Of a DNA stretch of 64,000 nucleotides, positions 24,431-36,500 are shown one piece after another. How positions within the stretch are numbered: the stretch's first letter is position 1; each line of letters starts with the position of its first letter. The notes beneath the pieces were generated by a model that was given only the letters and a program-made list of their open reading frames with translations, did not search any database and had not been told where the DNA came from. Origin of the DNA: Strigamia acuminata (Eukaryota > Arthropoda > Chilopoda > Geophilomorpha > Linotaeniidae); the NCBI GenBank assembly GCA_949358305.1, contig OX442314.1:19709060-19773059 (forward strand). The letters run 5' to 3'. Position numbers and translations under genes: made by a program.

Positions 24431-27400
24431 ATGCGGTTGATTCAACTGTTGTTCGCCATATTGGCGATTTCTTGTGTCTGTTTGGTTCGAGCACAAGAAG
24501 AAGAGATCGCAGAAGATGAATTTGAAGTAACTGAGCCACCTCGTTTCTTAATTAGGCCTCGAAGGCCTTTGAAAATAAATCGCTCGACTTCCAAACCGTC
24601 GGCTGTTGACGATTCAGACATCGAGAAAAATCAGACATCAATTACATCCACAACAAAACCTGTTACCAAAAGACCATCACGATCCAGAAGCAAGACAACA
24701 ACCGCCAAAGTGACCTCTATTGATAAAAATGCGAATGTAACTGCAACTGCAACGAAACGACCATCTAATTCTAAATCGAGAAATCGCAGCAATCGAAATA
24801 GAAATAGGAATAGCAATAGGAGCAAAAGTAGGTCTCGGACGACTGCACAATTATCAGATGAAGAAGGAATTTCGAGCACAAGTGCTACAACTAAAAATGG
24901 CAGGCGTCGAGGAAACACCGGTAGAAGGACGACGACACCAAAGACCGTTGTGGAAGAGATTACGAAATCTAGAACTACTAAATCGAGAGCAAGCAGCAAC
25001 AGAAAGAGAACAACAACACCCAAACCCACAACTCAAAGTGTAACTGAGGAGGTTCTCGAACTAAAGACAAGGAAACCAGCTGTCAAAAGCCAACGTTTTC
25101 AACCTCGTCCATTACCTATCATTAAAAATCCATCGTCAATTTCATCAAATATTGTCGGAACAACACCTTCGTCTATCCACATTACGTTGCCTCAAGCTGA
25201 GATTAAACCTTTGACCACAAAAAGGGTTGAGGATGATGAACAGTTTGAAGAAATACCTTTAAAACGACCTGTTTCTTCTTTACCTATGGAAGGGGCAATT
25301 ATTGATGAAGAACCACTCAAATCATTTTCTGCTAGACCATTACCCAGTGATCGATTCAGATGGGAACCGATTGAAACGCCCCAAAAATTTGATGCTTCTA
25401 CAAAAAAACCTAAAGAAATGCTTAAAGAGGAACAGAAGGAACCAATTGAAGATGAAGAAGAAGAGGCCACAACACCGTCACCTATCGTACAGAATAAACT
25501 AAGGCCGTTTCGACCCATTCTTTCGAGAACAAGTCCACCATCACTTCCCAGTGTAACAAAACCATCTGACAGTGAAGACGAGGAAGAATTAAATTCATTT
25601 TCTAAGCCAGTTGATAAGTCGTCGTCGTCTGCACCAGTTGGAGTTCCTCCAAAACCAATTGGTCCCGTTTCTTTCCGACCACGCCCAAAAAAATTGCCCG
25701 AGAAAGAGACAGCTGGTGATAATAAATTTAAGTCTTCTAAATCAACCAGTCCAAGACCCAGTCGGCTTAAACCGTCAACAAAACAGGCGTTCGTGCCATC
25801 ATCATCCAGAACTCCTAAGGCCATCAAAATCAATGACAAGATCGAAAACGGTCCTCTAGATAAAAATCAAAACATAGATGATGATGAGGAAGATTTTATT
25901 ACCACATCGCATGCCAGAACACCATATCCTTTACGGTTGGATGATGGAACTTACTTGGGAAAACCTAATATGAAGGCAAAACGACCATCAGCGATATTTT
26001 CGCCGTTTGAAGAAGACGACTTGGAAGAGGAAAAACCTTTAAAACCAACGGAGTCAGTTTTTAAGTTAAGAGATGATAGGCGTTCATTCCGGGTCAAACC
26101 GTCAAGTGATGACAACCTTTTTGAAAGTCGAACTACTAAGCCAATCCCTCGAAATCAGCACACAACTTTTAGGTCACGAAACTCCCACCCCACAGTCGTT
26201 CCATCAACCTTCAGACCTTCAAAACTCATTGTAACGTCAACACCCATTAATCAGGAAAGGTCACCGCCAAAAGTACGAGCTAAACCTAAAATTGTTGATG
26301 AAGAAGCTGAGGACATAGAAATTACGCAGAAAGATGATAAAATGATGAGAGATAGTAAAATGACGAGGGGTCATAAAATGTCAAAAGACTCGAGTATGAC
26401 AAGCGGGAAAAAGATGAAAAACGAAAAAATGATGACTGACGAAAAGACGATGACTGACGAAAAGATGACCACGGACGAAAAGATGATGACTGACGAAGAA
26501 ATGACGACTGACGATGAAAATATGAGGACGGACGGAAAAAAGATGAAAGACGAAAAGATGATGACTGACAAGGAAATGACGACTGACGATGAAAATATGA
26601 GGACGGACGGAAAAAAGATGAAAGACGAAAAGATGATGAAAGAAGCAAAACCGATGAAAAGCGAGGAAAAGATGAAAGACGAAATGATGATGACTGATGA
26701 CAGAAGATCCAATTCCAAAGATGGTTTAATCGATGATGGTTTTAATTCTCCCATATCAGTGCCTCCCAGGTCAAGATATTTAAATTTTACTAAAATTCCC
26801 AGCGCTGATGAAGCACCACCGATACGGGAAGATCCGTTTTCTGTTCCTACGCCTGACATCGGTAGAATACCAACCGAAGACGATGAACTTTTAGTGCCAG
26901 CTATTCGCAAAGAAAATATTCCAGCACTGTACGAGGGCCCATTAGTTCCAGCATTGCCAAGAAGACAAAATGTCGGAATACTTACTTTAGAACCAATTAC
27001 TCCCAGGTTTAATTTCGGTGATGATGATTTTGATAGCTTGGATCTTCCTTCTACTCGAAAATTGCCCTCTTTAAAGCCTGCAGTGACAACAACGTTACCA
27101 AGCGTTTCTATAAGTAATGCAAAACAAATAGCACCAATGCAGGTTGGGATCGAGAGTCCATTTTTCGTGATTAGAAAACCTGTAAATCAATCTGCTTCAG
27201 AAATGGCAAAACCGCCGACAGCAAGAAGCAGAAATCCAATTATTTTAGACGAGGGAAATCAAAATCCAAAAACATTAGCTGCAGCTTTGCCTTCTGTAGA
27301 TCGTAAAAGTGCTCCTGCTTCCGATCTTCCTGTCGATGAACGATCCACCAAAAATATGAATTTGAAATCAAGAGTGGTCTCAACAATGGCACCAATTGTT

Positions 27401-27469
27401 GAATTACCAAGTCAAGCAGATATATTTGACGACGCTGAAGAATACGAAGAGTACGACGATGAAGTGTAA
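24431..27469 (+). CDS. Secreted, disordered, charged low-complexity protein (1,012 aa)
   Basis: One coding exon follows a 5'UTR intron. The ATG at 24431 is the first in the exon and opens a signal peptide (RLIQLLFAILAISCVCLV, cleavage before QEEE). The mature protein has almost no cysteine and is rich in Lys, Arg, Ser, Thr, Pro and Glu. Residues 30-220 are basic Ser/Thr/Arg/Asn-rich. Short Arg-Pro motifs recur (QPRPLP, SARPLP, RPFRP, FRPRP). Residues about 635-755 form a Met/Lys/Asp/Thr repeat built on (M/K)-x-x-DEKMM. The C-terminus is strongly acidic (DDAEEYEEYDDEV). No folded domain is evident. A cuticle or extracellular-matrix role, or a mineral-binding one given the acidic and Lys/Asp repeats, is inference from composition only. 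An AATAAA lies at 27638-27643. Confidence 0.85.
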   Translation: MRLIQLLFAILAISCVCLVRAQEEEIAEDEFEVTEPPRFLIRPRRPLKINRSTSKPSAVDDSDIEKNQTSITSTTKPVTKRPSRSRSKTTTAKVTSIDKNANVTATATKRPSNSKSRNRSNRNRNRNSNRSKSRSRTTAQLSDEEGISSTSATTKNGRRRGNTGRRTTTPKTVVEEITKSRTTKSRASSNRKRTTTPKPTTQSVTEEVLELKTRKPAVKSQRFQPRPLPIIKNPSSISSNIVGTTPSSIHITLPQAEIKPLTTKRVEDDEQFEEIPLKRPVSSLPMEGAIIDEEPLKSFSARPLPSDRFRWEPIETPQKFDASTKKPKEMLKEEQKEPIEDEEEEATTPSPIVQNKLRPFRPILSRTSPPSLPSVTKPSDSEDEEELNSFSKPVDKSSSSAPVGVPPKPIGPVSFRPRPKKLPEKETAGDNKFKSSKSTSPRPSRLKPSTKQAFVPSSSRTPKAIKINDKIENGPLDKNQNIDDDEEDFITTSHARTPYPLRLDDGTYLGKPNMKAKRPSAIFSPFEEDDLEEEKPLKPTESVFKLRDDRRSFRVKPSSDDNLFESRTTKPIPRNQHTTFRSRNSHPTVVPSTFRPSKLIVTSTPINQERSPPKVRAKPKIVDEEAEDIEITQKDDKMMRDSKMTRGHKMSKDSSMTSGKKMKNEKMMTDEKTMTDEKMTTDEKMMTDEEMTTDDENMRTDGKKMKDEKMMTDKEMTTDDENMRTDGKKMKDEKMMKEAKPMKSEEKMKDEMMMTDDRRSNSKDGLIDDGFNSPISVPPRSRYLNFTKIPSADEAPPIREDPFSVPTPDIGRIPTEDDELLVPAIRKENIPALYEGPLVPALPRRQNVGILTLEPITPRFNFGDDDFDSLDLPSTRKLPSLKPAVTTTLPSVSISNAKQIAPMQVGIESPFFVIRKPVNQSASEMAKPPTARSRNPIILDEGNQNPKTLAAALPSVDRKSAPASDLPVDERSTKNMNLKSRVVSTMAPIVELPSQADIFDDAEEYEEYDDEV
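26501..26650 (+). repeat. Tandem 75-bp duplication inside the charged secreted protein
   Basis: Two copies starting at 26501 and 26576 are identical over about 65 bp (25-codon period). They lie within a longer array of shorter ATGACNGACGAAAAG-like units from about 26330 to 26700. Sharp copy boundaries and the near-identity suggest a recent duplication. Confidence 0.8.
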
Positions 27470-29050
27470 AAAAGTTATCAAAGTTAAATTGTTTATTGAA
27501 TGAATAATTTTAATTTGTATGTTTTTATTGACATCTTTGCATTGAAGACATTTATCTTCATAATGAATTGTAACACCGCTTTTTTTATTTTTTATTTTTG
27601 GAAGGCTTTATCAACACATGTTATTTCACAAAGTTACAATAAAATAATCAAAAGAATGCTCATAATTTCAGAGCATTAAAAAACTTATTTTTGGAAATAA
27701 AATTACTGTCACGGTTGTGAAAATTGTTTTTTCAAGATAATCCCGCTTAATATTTCTTCTTGCAACCTTCTGAGCCTGATGATACAGTATTAACTTGCTA
27801 CCAAATTCCTGGATTTGCCAAAATTTAATCTCAGCTAAAGAATCCTGATGATGAGACGGACGTACGTTCGGGGCTTCATCTATGAGCCAACTATAAAATT
27901 AAGAGAAAACTTCTTGGCGAGAAACTTGGTTTGTGTTATTTGGTTCCAGCCTAAGTATTTCAAGAACGTGTTTTGAAAATATTTTGATACTTTATTTTAT
28001 TTTAATTGGTGTGAAGACTTGTCTTAAAACTTGTTTTTTAAAAACAGAACGTATGGATGCGCCATTTAATATGAAAAAAATAAACGATTTTTAAATTGTC
28101 AATAATATTAATCCAACGGCGGGTTAGTTCAGGTTTCTTGTACGCTCTCTGGTATTCCAATTGAACTTTGGGAGACTTTCTTAATTTTCCAGATAAAGAG
28201 CAGAATTACAAACTGGCGAAAAAAGTGATGCACGGAGAGGAAACATCTTATTCATGCTGCCTGTAACTGCAACACTAACACAACATAACTGAAAATCAAA
28301 TGAACAGCAAGATTTCAAACGCACAATACAGATATGTCGAATTTACTTAAGCATAAGATACGTAAAATCGTACCATGCACTCCGGTCCATTCATCCCATC
28401 TGATTTGTTGCTGAATGAATACCTAATGACAGATTAAACCTGTAGTGAAAGTAAAGTAATTAAAACAAATGGCACGCGAAAACATGAGAGATGAAACGCT
28501 AATAAAGTAGAAGTCTAAAGGTCGAACGGAGAAACGCAAACAGAAAAGAAGAAAGCCGAAACAGAAGAAAGTAAAAAAAAAACTAAATGGAACAAAAAAA
28601 TAAGATAAAACTCATCGAAACTCACGACGTGCTTCCGCCGCCAAGGCGAAATCACTAATGACCAAAACCGAGCGCAAAAGATGAAATGCAAAATAGCAAA
28701 ACTTCGGTACAACAATTTGCATAGCAATCACACGACAGAATGGAAATTTGCGTTTGCGTCTGGTGGAAGAAAGTGAAAGTTGCTTTTATAACTTAAAAAA
28801 AAAAACAAAAACCTACCAGTAGTTTATTTTTGCAGGGGCCCCGATTGATTACATAACTAAGCAAGCATTATTGTAAAATCTATTTAATTCCATTCGCTAT
28901 GATAAAATTACAGGTGACAAGTTTAAAAATTAACGATCCGTTGCTTCAGCAATCCCGTACATATCCTTAAGTAAACGGCCGTAGGTCGGTGATAAAAAAT
29001 CTTTCGGAGGCGAATAGGAAGTTTGTTCCCCTACGTAGACAAAACTGAAG
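27470..29050. other. Convergent 3' ends of the charged secreted protein and SMG8
   Basis: The plus-strand gene's AATAAA is at 27638-27643. On the minus strand, AATAAA (plus-strand tttatt) at 28823-28828 is the first good signal after the SMG8 stop, implying a 3'UTR of about 200 bp. Between these two I see no gene. The stretch 27700-28800 is AT-rich and non-coding on both strands. Confidence 0.55.
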
Positions 29051-32000
29051 TTACGCAATTAAGGCAATTACAAATGACCAACATTCAAAAAATAAATTCC
29101 TTCCAGAATTTGTAATAAATGAAAAAGGATACGGCAATCTCAAAATCCAATAAGCTGACTGAGAAAGCGGAACCGGCTCGGAGTTCCCGAGACAAAATGT
29201 TGGACAAGATTCAGGAGCCGGCTTTACTCGTGGATTAAGAGTAACGTGAACAGGAGCCTTTGGCGTCACTACATGTACACGCATCAGTTGAGCTATATTC
29301 GCTTTGCCGCTCCTAAAACAATTATAAGCCAAATTAAAAAATAATTAAAACATACTAACAACTAAGACTGTTCGACAACTCACCTACACGGACATGGAAA
29401 GTATAGAGGCATGTCGGATGATGTTATTTTATTAGCATTATCCTAAACAATTCGAAACAAAGTTTAAAAAGCGGATTATAATAAGTTTTTGTGAAGTTAC
29501 TTTGACTAATCCAGTACCAGTAGCTTTGAGCACTTTGTCCGGTGCCGAACAAATAAACCGATGACCCCGAGGACATTCGTATTCCACTCCGAGAAATATT
29601 TTAACAGTAAGTTCGGAAAAATCTGAAACAAAAGTTACATACAGCGCAAGTTTTACCTATTTGAGAAACTACTAACTACCTTTATTACTTTTTTTATTTT
29701 TGTGCAGATGAGCTTTTTTCCCGGAAACGGATTCAGAAATTGCCGGCCATTTTTCTTTATTCTCCATTTTTACCGTCACATCCCACGGTAGCAGAAAATT
29801 TGTTCCGGATATAAATCCAGGTTGGTCTTGAATTCCTTCAAGCCCAATAAAACAGTCACCAATCACTGCGCTATTACTTCATCCAATCCTTAATCCTACC
29901 TATGTTATGCGAGTAAAGACTCGAAGGTCCTAAACACACCAACGACCACGATGGAAATTTAGGTAAAAGTCCCGGAGGAGATTCTGTATGCAGCATTCCT
30001 GGTAAATATTCTGTCGTGGAAGGTTGTCTGACTAACGGTTTATCTTTTTGTTAGCAGAAAAACAAAAAATTGTAAATTCCTACTATTTTTTTTTTCAATA
30101 AAAATACCCCTGGCTTGTTGAATGACTTCCGTTACTTCTAAAACCAATTCTGCCTGTTCTTCAGTCGGACTCGTTTCTTGCGTGGGAATTAAATGCGACG
30201 ATGATTCATCTTGAGGCAAAATACCTTCACTGCACTCAGACTGACCTGGGCAAACAAGTTGAATAATCAAGTGTACATTTTGCTGGCGTTTTTGGCAAAT
30301 TTTCTTACCTAAACTTAAAGGTAGACTCATCGTAGGGGTGCTTATGCTTTCCCTATCCAGTTTCGTAGGGGTCTCTCGCTTGATGGTTGTTAGTGGTGAA
30401 CGTGGTGGTAATGTTATCCGAGCTGCTTTAAAGTCCTTAATACTCGGTTGAAAAACAGGAAAATCAATTTTCTCCAAAGTTGCGCAACATTCCTCTTGCA
30501 TTTTTCGATAAAAATCAAAATTTCCCGCTTTGGCATCAAACGGATCGTCTTTAGTAGACTGCTGACGACCACAGTCACAAGCACTTATGAGTTTAAACTG
30601 ACTAGCATGATTCGTAACTGGCAAGTGTTTATTGGTTTCATCTTCAATGAAGTCATGCAACCGATGCAGCTGTATAATAAAACAAAAAAAATCAAATGAC
30701 TAAATCCCCAAAAATACGATAGTAATATATTACTGGATTGATGCAATGATTTCCTGTTAAACTGATCACTTCGCACAGTTGTCTCCCGTTTTTCCAAAAT
30801 CGTTCACACTCTTCCTTTAATTGCTGAGCATACCGGTCGAATACAGGTCCACGAGCGTGCAAAGTAAATATATGCAAGGCCTGCGCCAACTGAAAATATA
30901 TCATCATTGGTGCAATTTAATTTTAATCCATATTTTTTTTTGTTTCCTTTAAAATATATATACCTTTGACAAATGATAATCATTCGTGTAATGAGAAGGT
31001 AAATTCTCTTGATAGGCAGCGGAAGCAATTGGCAACACCTTTCCGCAACGTCTATTGCAGCAAAATAACAGTATTTATTTTATTTCTTACTTACTAAGAA
31101 TTTTCAAATACAATTGATAATCGTTTAAATAATAATCGTCTTTTAGCACACCCTTCTGAGAATTTCCCATCAATGTCAATCAGTGTTCGCAACGTGTTCA
31201 AAATTCCAAATCCGTGAGATTCTTTTTCATCGGTAATAAGGAATGCGTATAATTTGTTGGCAATTTCCATCCACACTTTGCAATTAGGTAGCTAAAAATT
31301 AAAAATTAAGTGTTAATATTTTATATTCCAGGTTTGAATAATTCTAGCACACCTCAAAATAAGCTGCAGTTGGATGTCTACCGACGTTATCGTCAAAACC
31401 CTTTGTCAAAGCTAATTCCACATGTTGCCCTACAAATGATGTTAAACTATGCTCGCCTTTCATTTGATATCTACTATCCAAAAAGCCATTATTGCTTGAC
31501 GTTTGAAATTTATGTTTCTCGTCTGCAGTTAAGTAAGAATAAAATATCATTAATAACATTTTTAACTGATTAAAAAAAAAAGCATTAAATCGATTACTCT
31601 CTTTGACTTCTGATCCAAAACACTGCTCGTGTAATCGATTGAGAAAATATCCGACCAAATCCGTGTTTTGTTCATAGTCTGAAGTCATCACGTAAACAAA
31701 TTCTTGGTTCGCAGGTATAGCAAATAACGAATTGCCACTAATATTTGTGATTATACGACTTTTTCGCAAAATTCTGTAAATCTGATCTTCTAGTGCATGT
31801 TCTAATTTCTTAATTGGTGGCAATTTCTGTAAATAAAATAAAAAAGTAAGAAAAAAAAAACAAAAACAAAAAACAGTCCATATTAATTAATGTTTTTACT
31901 TGAGACTTAAGTTTACTTCGAACCGAACTGTCACTAACTCCATCGTATCTAGGGTCTAACAGACAAGACTGAAATATAAACAAGGCTCTTGGAGAACATG

Positions 32001-33062
32001 GTCGTGCAGCTTGAATCCAATCGTTGGAAACTGTAAACTCTCGAATAATGTCAGATATATGTGGTTGTAATTTTTGCCTGCAAACAATAAAAAATTGTAA
32101 CATATAATTCAAATCTCGTGAGAAACGTGTTATACCGGATTGTATCTAGCGTTCGAAACAGATGTAAATAACTAACATCAAATGAGGATCCTGGGTGAAC
32201 AATCTGAGCAACATATATGTTAATTAGTACCGATTACTCACTCGAAAAAATATTTTTTTACCAAAATAATATGACAAATTGAAAACAGTAGCAACAATGC
32301 TTTGGCATGAGTAAACTTCATGTTGGCAAACACATGGAGATACCCCTAAAATATAAATATATACTTGTAAATTTTCTAAATGATTAGAATTTTTTCCTTA
32401 AAATTTACTAACCTTCTCTGTTAATTCGGAATAAAATTTCTTGCATAATAAACTGAGATTATAAGCGTCAAATATTCCAATCAAATGAACATAGATAACA
32501 TGCTGCGACTCATCGTAGAAACATTCTAATGAACACTATAAAAATTGAATTTAAAACATTAATTCATACCGATGCAAACAATGCGATTATCGTACATCGT
32601 TCGCGGAATTGACATCTCCATCTGCAAATATTTTATTCTAAAAAAAAAAGTGTGATAAATAAATTTATTTTAAACGATCAATTTTACACGCAACAAACCT
32701 GAAATACTTGTCTTTGTAATAGTTCGTCAATCAATAATGCTTTTCCACCTTGAGGATGCAGACTGCTCTTTCCTACGACCCCAACTACGCACACCTTTTC
32801 AGATTTGTTAGAAAAAGATCTACAACGGCATAAATAAATTGAAGTAAACAAATGGTTCAAACCCCAAATCCGTATCAACTTAAAAAAAATTATTTTAAGC
32901 TAACAGTTGCATTGAAATATTAACACTAAAAAAGCTTATAGAGTATCTTAAAAGTATCTTTGAATGTATAAACACTTACGGGAGATCAATTTTAAGTGGA
33001 AATGTATATTTCCCTTGCCAGGGCGCCGCCATTTTCAAACATGTGGATGATGAATTGGGCAT
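29051..33062 (-). CDS. Smg8: SMG8, nonsense-mediated mRNA decay factor (complete, 18 exons, 942 aa)
   Basis: SMG8 binds SMG9 and the SMG1 kinase and restrains UPF1 phosphorylation. Exons: 33062-32980, 32819-32699, 32637-32596, 32535-32413, 32345-32262, 32203-32136, 32077-31900, 31826-31353, 31291-31152, 31051-30964, 30889-30734, 30669-30309, 30245-30108, 30043-29900, 29865-29680, 29622-29501, 29442-29384, 29312-29051. They total 2,829 nt, a multiple of three. The N-terminus has the G-like domain motif [17 protein letters not shown]. Further family landmarks in order are [118 protein letters not shown] and NPRV. Recurrent Cys pairs suggest metal binding. Introns are mostly under 110 bp. An in-frame second ATG (33032, MAAPW) is an alternative start. 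Confidence 0.95.
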
Positions 33063-33111
33063 CTAAAATAGAGTATTGCAGCGACCGATCAGTTCGCGCT
33101 TCGTCTAAAAA

Positions 33112-33121
33112 GGGCGCGAAT
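33112..33121 (-). promoter_or_regulatory. E2F-like site in the SMG8 promoter
   Basis: The minus strand reads attcgcgccc about 50 bp upstream of the SMG8 ATG, matching the E2F consensus core. The surrounding 33060-33121 stretch is CpG-richer than its neighbours and has no TATA box, as expected for a housekeeping promoter. Function is inferred from motif alone. Confidence 0.35.
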
Positions 33122-33459
33122 TTCAAGTTGTGATATTACGAATACATAAATCTTGATATTTTTTATATTTTAATTTTTTATATTCTAAACTTGAAGTAAT
33201 TCACATTGCAATTATTGTGAATAAAAATCAATAAATTCAAGTTCAAATACAAGTTTTTTCTTTTAATTTTAATTTTATCTTTTTTATTTAATTTAATTTT
33301 TTTATGTATTCATTCAATTCAAAAAACCAAACTGCTTTTTAAACTGATGAAAAAATAAAATATATGGTTCTCTATGCAACAAAATTTGATCAGTATTCTA
33401 AACAGGTAAATTTTACAGAAAATTGACCATTAAGTTTTAGTAATAGGTCCAGCAGGTAC

Positions 33460-33540
33460 GATCTAGTTGTTACACCTGCCCACCCGAGGCCGCCACCAAT
33501 ACCCGAAGTGCATTTGAGGAGGGCGGTGTGCTACTAGATC
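33460..33540. other. 81-nt imperfect hairpin, candidate small RNA precursor
   Basis: The outer stem pairs GATCTAGT with ACTAGATC. It continues after a small mismatch through ACACC with GGTGT and GCCC with GGGC, then CC with GG, leaving a roughly 30-nt loop. The hairpin is GC-rich inside AT-rich DNA. Size and shape suit a miRNA precursor. A degraded inverted-repeat transposon would look similar. Either strand could be the transcribed one. Confidence 0.3.
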
Positions 33541-36500
33541 TAATAAAAAATTCATGTCACCAAATGCCGCCGATTCTTAGGCTTCAACCCTCACTTCCTT
33601 TTACTCTTCGCATTTAAATGCATGAGATGGAACTTGCTAAAGTGACATATTTTTCTCTGTCTGTGAGAATAAAAAATTGTTCAGATAGAGACATATCCCA
33701 TTACAAAGTGATTCCCCATTAATTTATTTTGAAAGTTAAAATCATCGGCAACTTTCTTACAGCTGAAAAGCATAGATAAAATATGTTGATTACCATTTGT
33801 CATTTCGTGATAAAATTAATTAAATGGCAGTGGAGTTGTTGCCGCGCTCAATAGATGACTTTAGACACGCGATTTATAATAATCGATAAATCATAAAAAT
33901 TTATTTATTCATCTCTGCCTTATTTCAATGCAATTTACTCTAATTTAAAATCGCATATAACCCAAAGTAACAAAAAAAGCAATTTTGCTTCCAGGTGAGT
34001 TATTATAATAAGTATAAATATAAAATTCAAAGCTGTAACTATAATAATTTGAAAAATAAATGGTGGTTTCACTCAAATTCAACGTTTACAAATATGAGTT
34101 GACAGCTGAGAAATAAAAATAACTTTAAGACGAAGCAAACTGTATATACCACATTGGTACTAAAGATTTGTCATTGAAACGGCTATCAAAAATGAACATC
34201 GAAAGTCGTATTATGCTTTTTACACTTACCATTTGAATTGAGAATGTTTTCCATAAAATGTACCCTAAACCAGTACTTTTCAGTCTGCCTGCACACAACT
34301 GTTTCGCGTAATGTGAAACTTCATTTCAAGTTGCAACCATTGCTGCGTAGCGACCGTGACTGTAAAATAACTTTAACCAATGTTTCAGAGGTTTCCACAA
34401 AAGCAATTCATAGCAATAAAACAGCAAAAATAATATTCATTCAAAAATAAAACAATTATATTTTAAAACTTCTACCTACGTGCAGCCATCAGAATATATT
34501 TCAGCTTCAAATATTAGACGCACTATAAGCAATTGCATCAAACTCTTTGCGCACCGGCAGATAAATTTAATTACAGTTGGTCAGTGGTATTTGGTAAAGA
34601 GAATTAAGAAATAACCCATAATAGTTGTTACATGTCCTCTGGCGAGAAGATGAAAAAATTTGCTAATTTTTCAAAGTGATGGATGTTATTTATTCGTGTC
34701 TATGTCCTGAATATAAAAAATTAAGAAATGAATGATTCCGTGTAGGCCATTATTCAAATAAAAAAAGAAGCGCAGAATCTCATTACGATGAATGATGATG
34801 TCAAAATTTGACGACACAATCCAGTTATCGGTAAAGGGCATTAAAGATTTGAGAAGATCTTATTGCAACACAGGTAGAAACTCACAAGCGCTATTCATAC
34901 TGTCACTTAAAGTGTTGGCACGTTTCTAGATTCGAGTGCTATTTGTGGTGAAAGAGGGAAAGGCCTTTTTTTCGGATGCCATTATCCACTTCTAATCCGA
35001 TCCTAGTGTAGCTATGCGTCTTGGTCCGCATGCTAACAGGGTGTTCAAGTTGTTCTCTATGCTCCATTTGATTCACTGCCAACACTTTTCTATGTTTGAC
35101 ATGACATTCGAATTGTGATCTCACCTAGATTAAAGTTTTTTCATTCCAAAAGCTTTTTCTGCAAGTTTGATGCTATGAGATGAGAATTTCAAATATAAAA
35201 ATAGAGAACCGAATTTTTGGAACGTGTGCTCAACTTTTTTTATTTTTTATTTATTTAAAGCTTGTTATTTAGATAAGCAAAAAGTTACTGTTACTTATTT
35301 AAAAAAACATAAAACGGAAACCATTTTCATCTTCTCACTACTAATAAAACCAACTACAATGTATTTACGATAAATTTTAAATTTGGAATTTTACAAAAAA
35401 ATTAATCTGCAAACTAGCAATTTTGTACGTAAAATAGTTTGTGAGTAAAATTAAAATTAGAAAACAGGTAAAACACGTATCTTCCATACGTGCTTTGGTC
35501 CATAATACCGCAATAAAATTGTAATCATAATCAATCACATTCACATCGCACATATTATATTAAATTTCAATTTCTTAAGTTTCTATCATGTTTGCAAATG
35601 CAGCTATCAGAAAATCAATTTAAACATCAAGAAAAAGCTGAAAGCTGCGCCAAAATGACGCCGAATGTAGCTAGAGTGTCATGTAATGAATCAATTTCCT
35701 TTTATCTTAGTATTTCTTTATCTTTCTCCAAAGTCCTCACGACAGAATTGTTTTTCTAATAAGTTTTCCTTCTATTTGAGGTTAAGTTCCAAAACTAACT
35801 GCTAGTCGAAAGGCAATCTATTCTTCAATTATTTGAATTGACAAACGGCTCAGTTCACAACAAGCAGTATGCTTTAAAGAAACTTAAAATCATCGTTTGA
35901 AAAATGTTATAACTTATAGATTTATTATAAAGTTTGTCATCACTAAAAGCAAAAAAAGAAAAAAAGAAATTTGTTTTTTATTATTTATAAAACTCTTTTT
36001 ATTCTTGTGTAAAAAGAATCTGACATTTGTAGAACCCTTTCTGACATTTATCTTGAGTAAACATCTTTCGAAAAGAAAGCAAAAAAAGTTTGTTAACGAT
36101 GTAGAATTCATCACCTGTTCTGTACAGAAGAAGAATACCGTGGGAGGATTAATAAAAGTCGCCGTCATCTTTTCAAAGCTTTAAAAAAAAGTTGAATTCA
36201 AGCACTTTATGATGTTCTACTCCAACGACAGAAACTTCTTAATAAAAAATTTGCTATTGGTCATTTGTCAAAAACCTCCGATAGGGTGTATTTCAAATAA
36301 CTTGTAACACATACCAACGAGAAATGTTGATTGGCTTTGTTGAAGGCGCAAACTCAGCACTTGTTTGGGGCTGATGTGCTGCTTCTATGAATGTTGTTTT
36401 CTCTTAATGGCCTTTTCTCCCTTTATCTGCAGAATGTTATTACTGTGGTGAGAGGCTCACTTTATCCTCTGGCTAAAAATTAATGACGAACCTAATGTTG

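Noticed and set aside
24631-27000. Long antisense frames opposite Atrophin exon 6 and the charged secreted protein (for example 215 and 179 codons)
   Set aside because: They are Ser/Leu/Val-rich mirror images of low-complexity sense coding sequence and have no independent support.
34939-35124. Minus-strand frame with scattered Cys/His (FECHVKHRK) suggesting a zinc finger
   Set aside because: Spacing does not fit C2H2 or other finger classes, and there is no splice-linked continuation.
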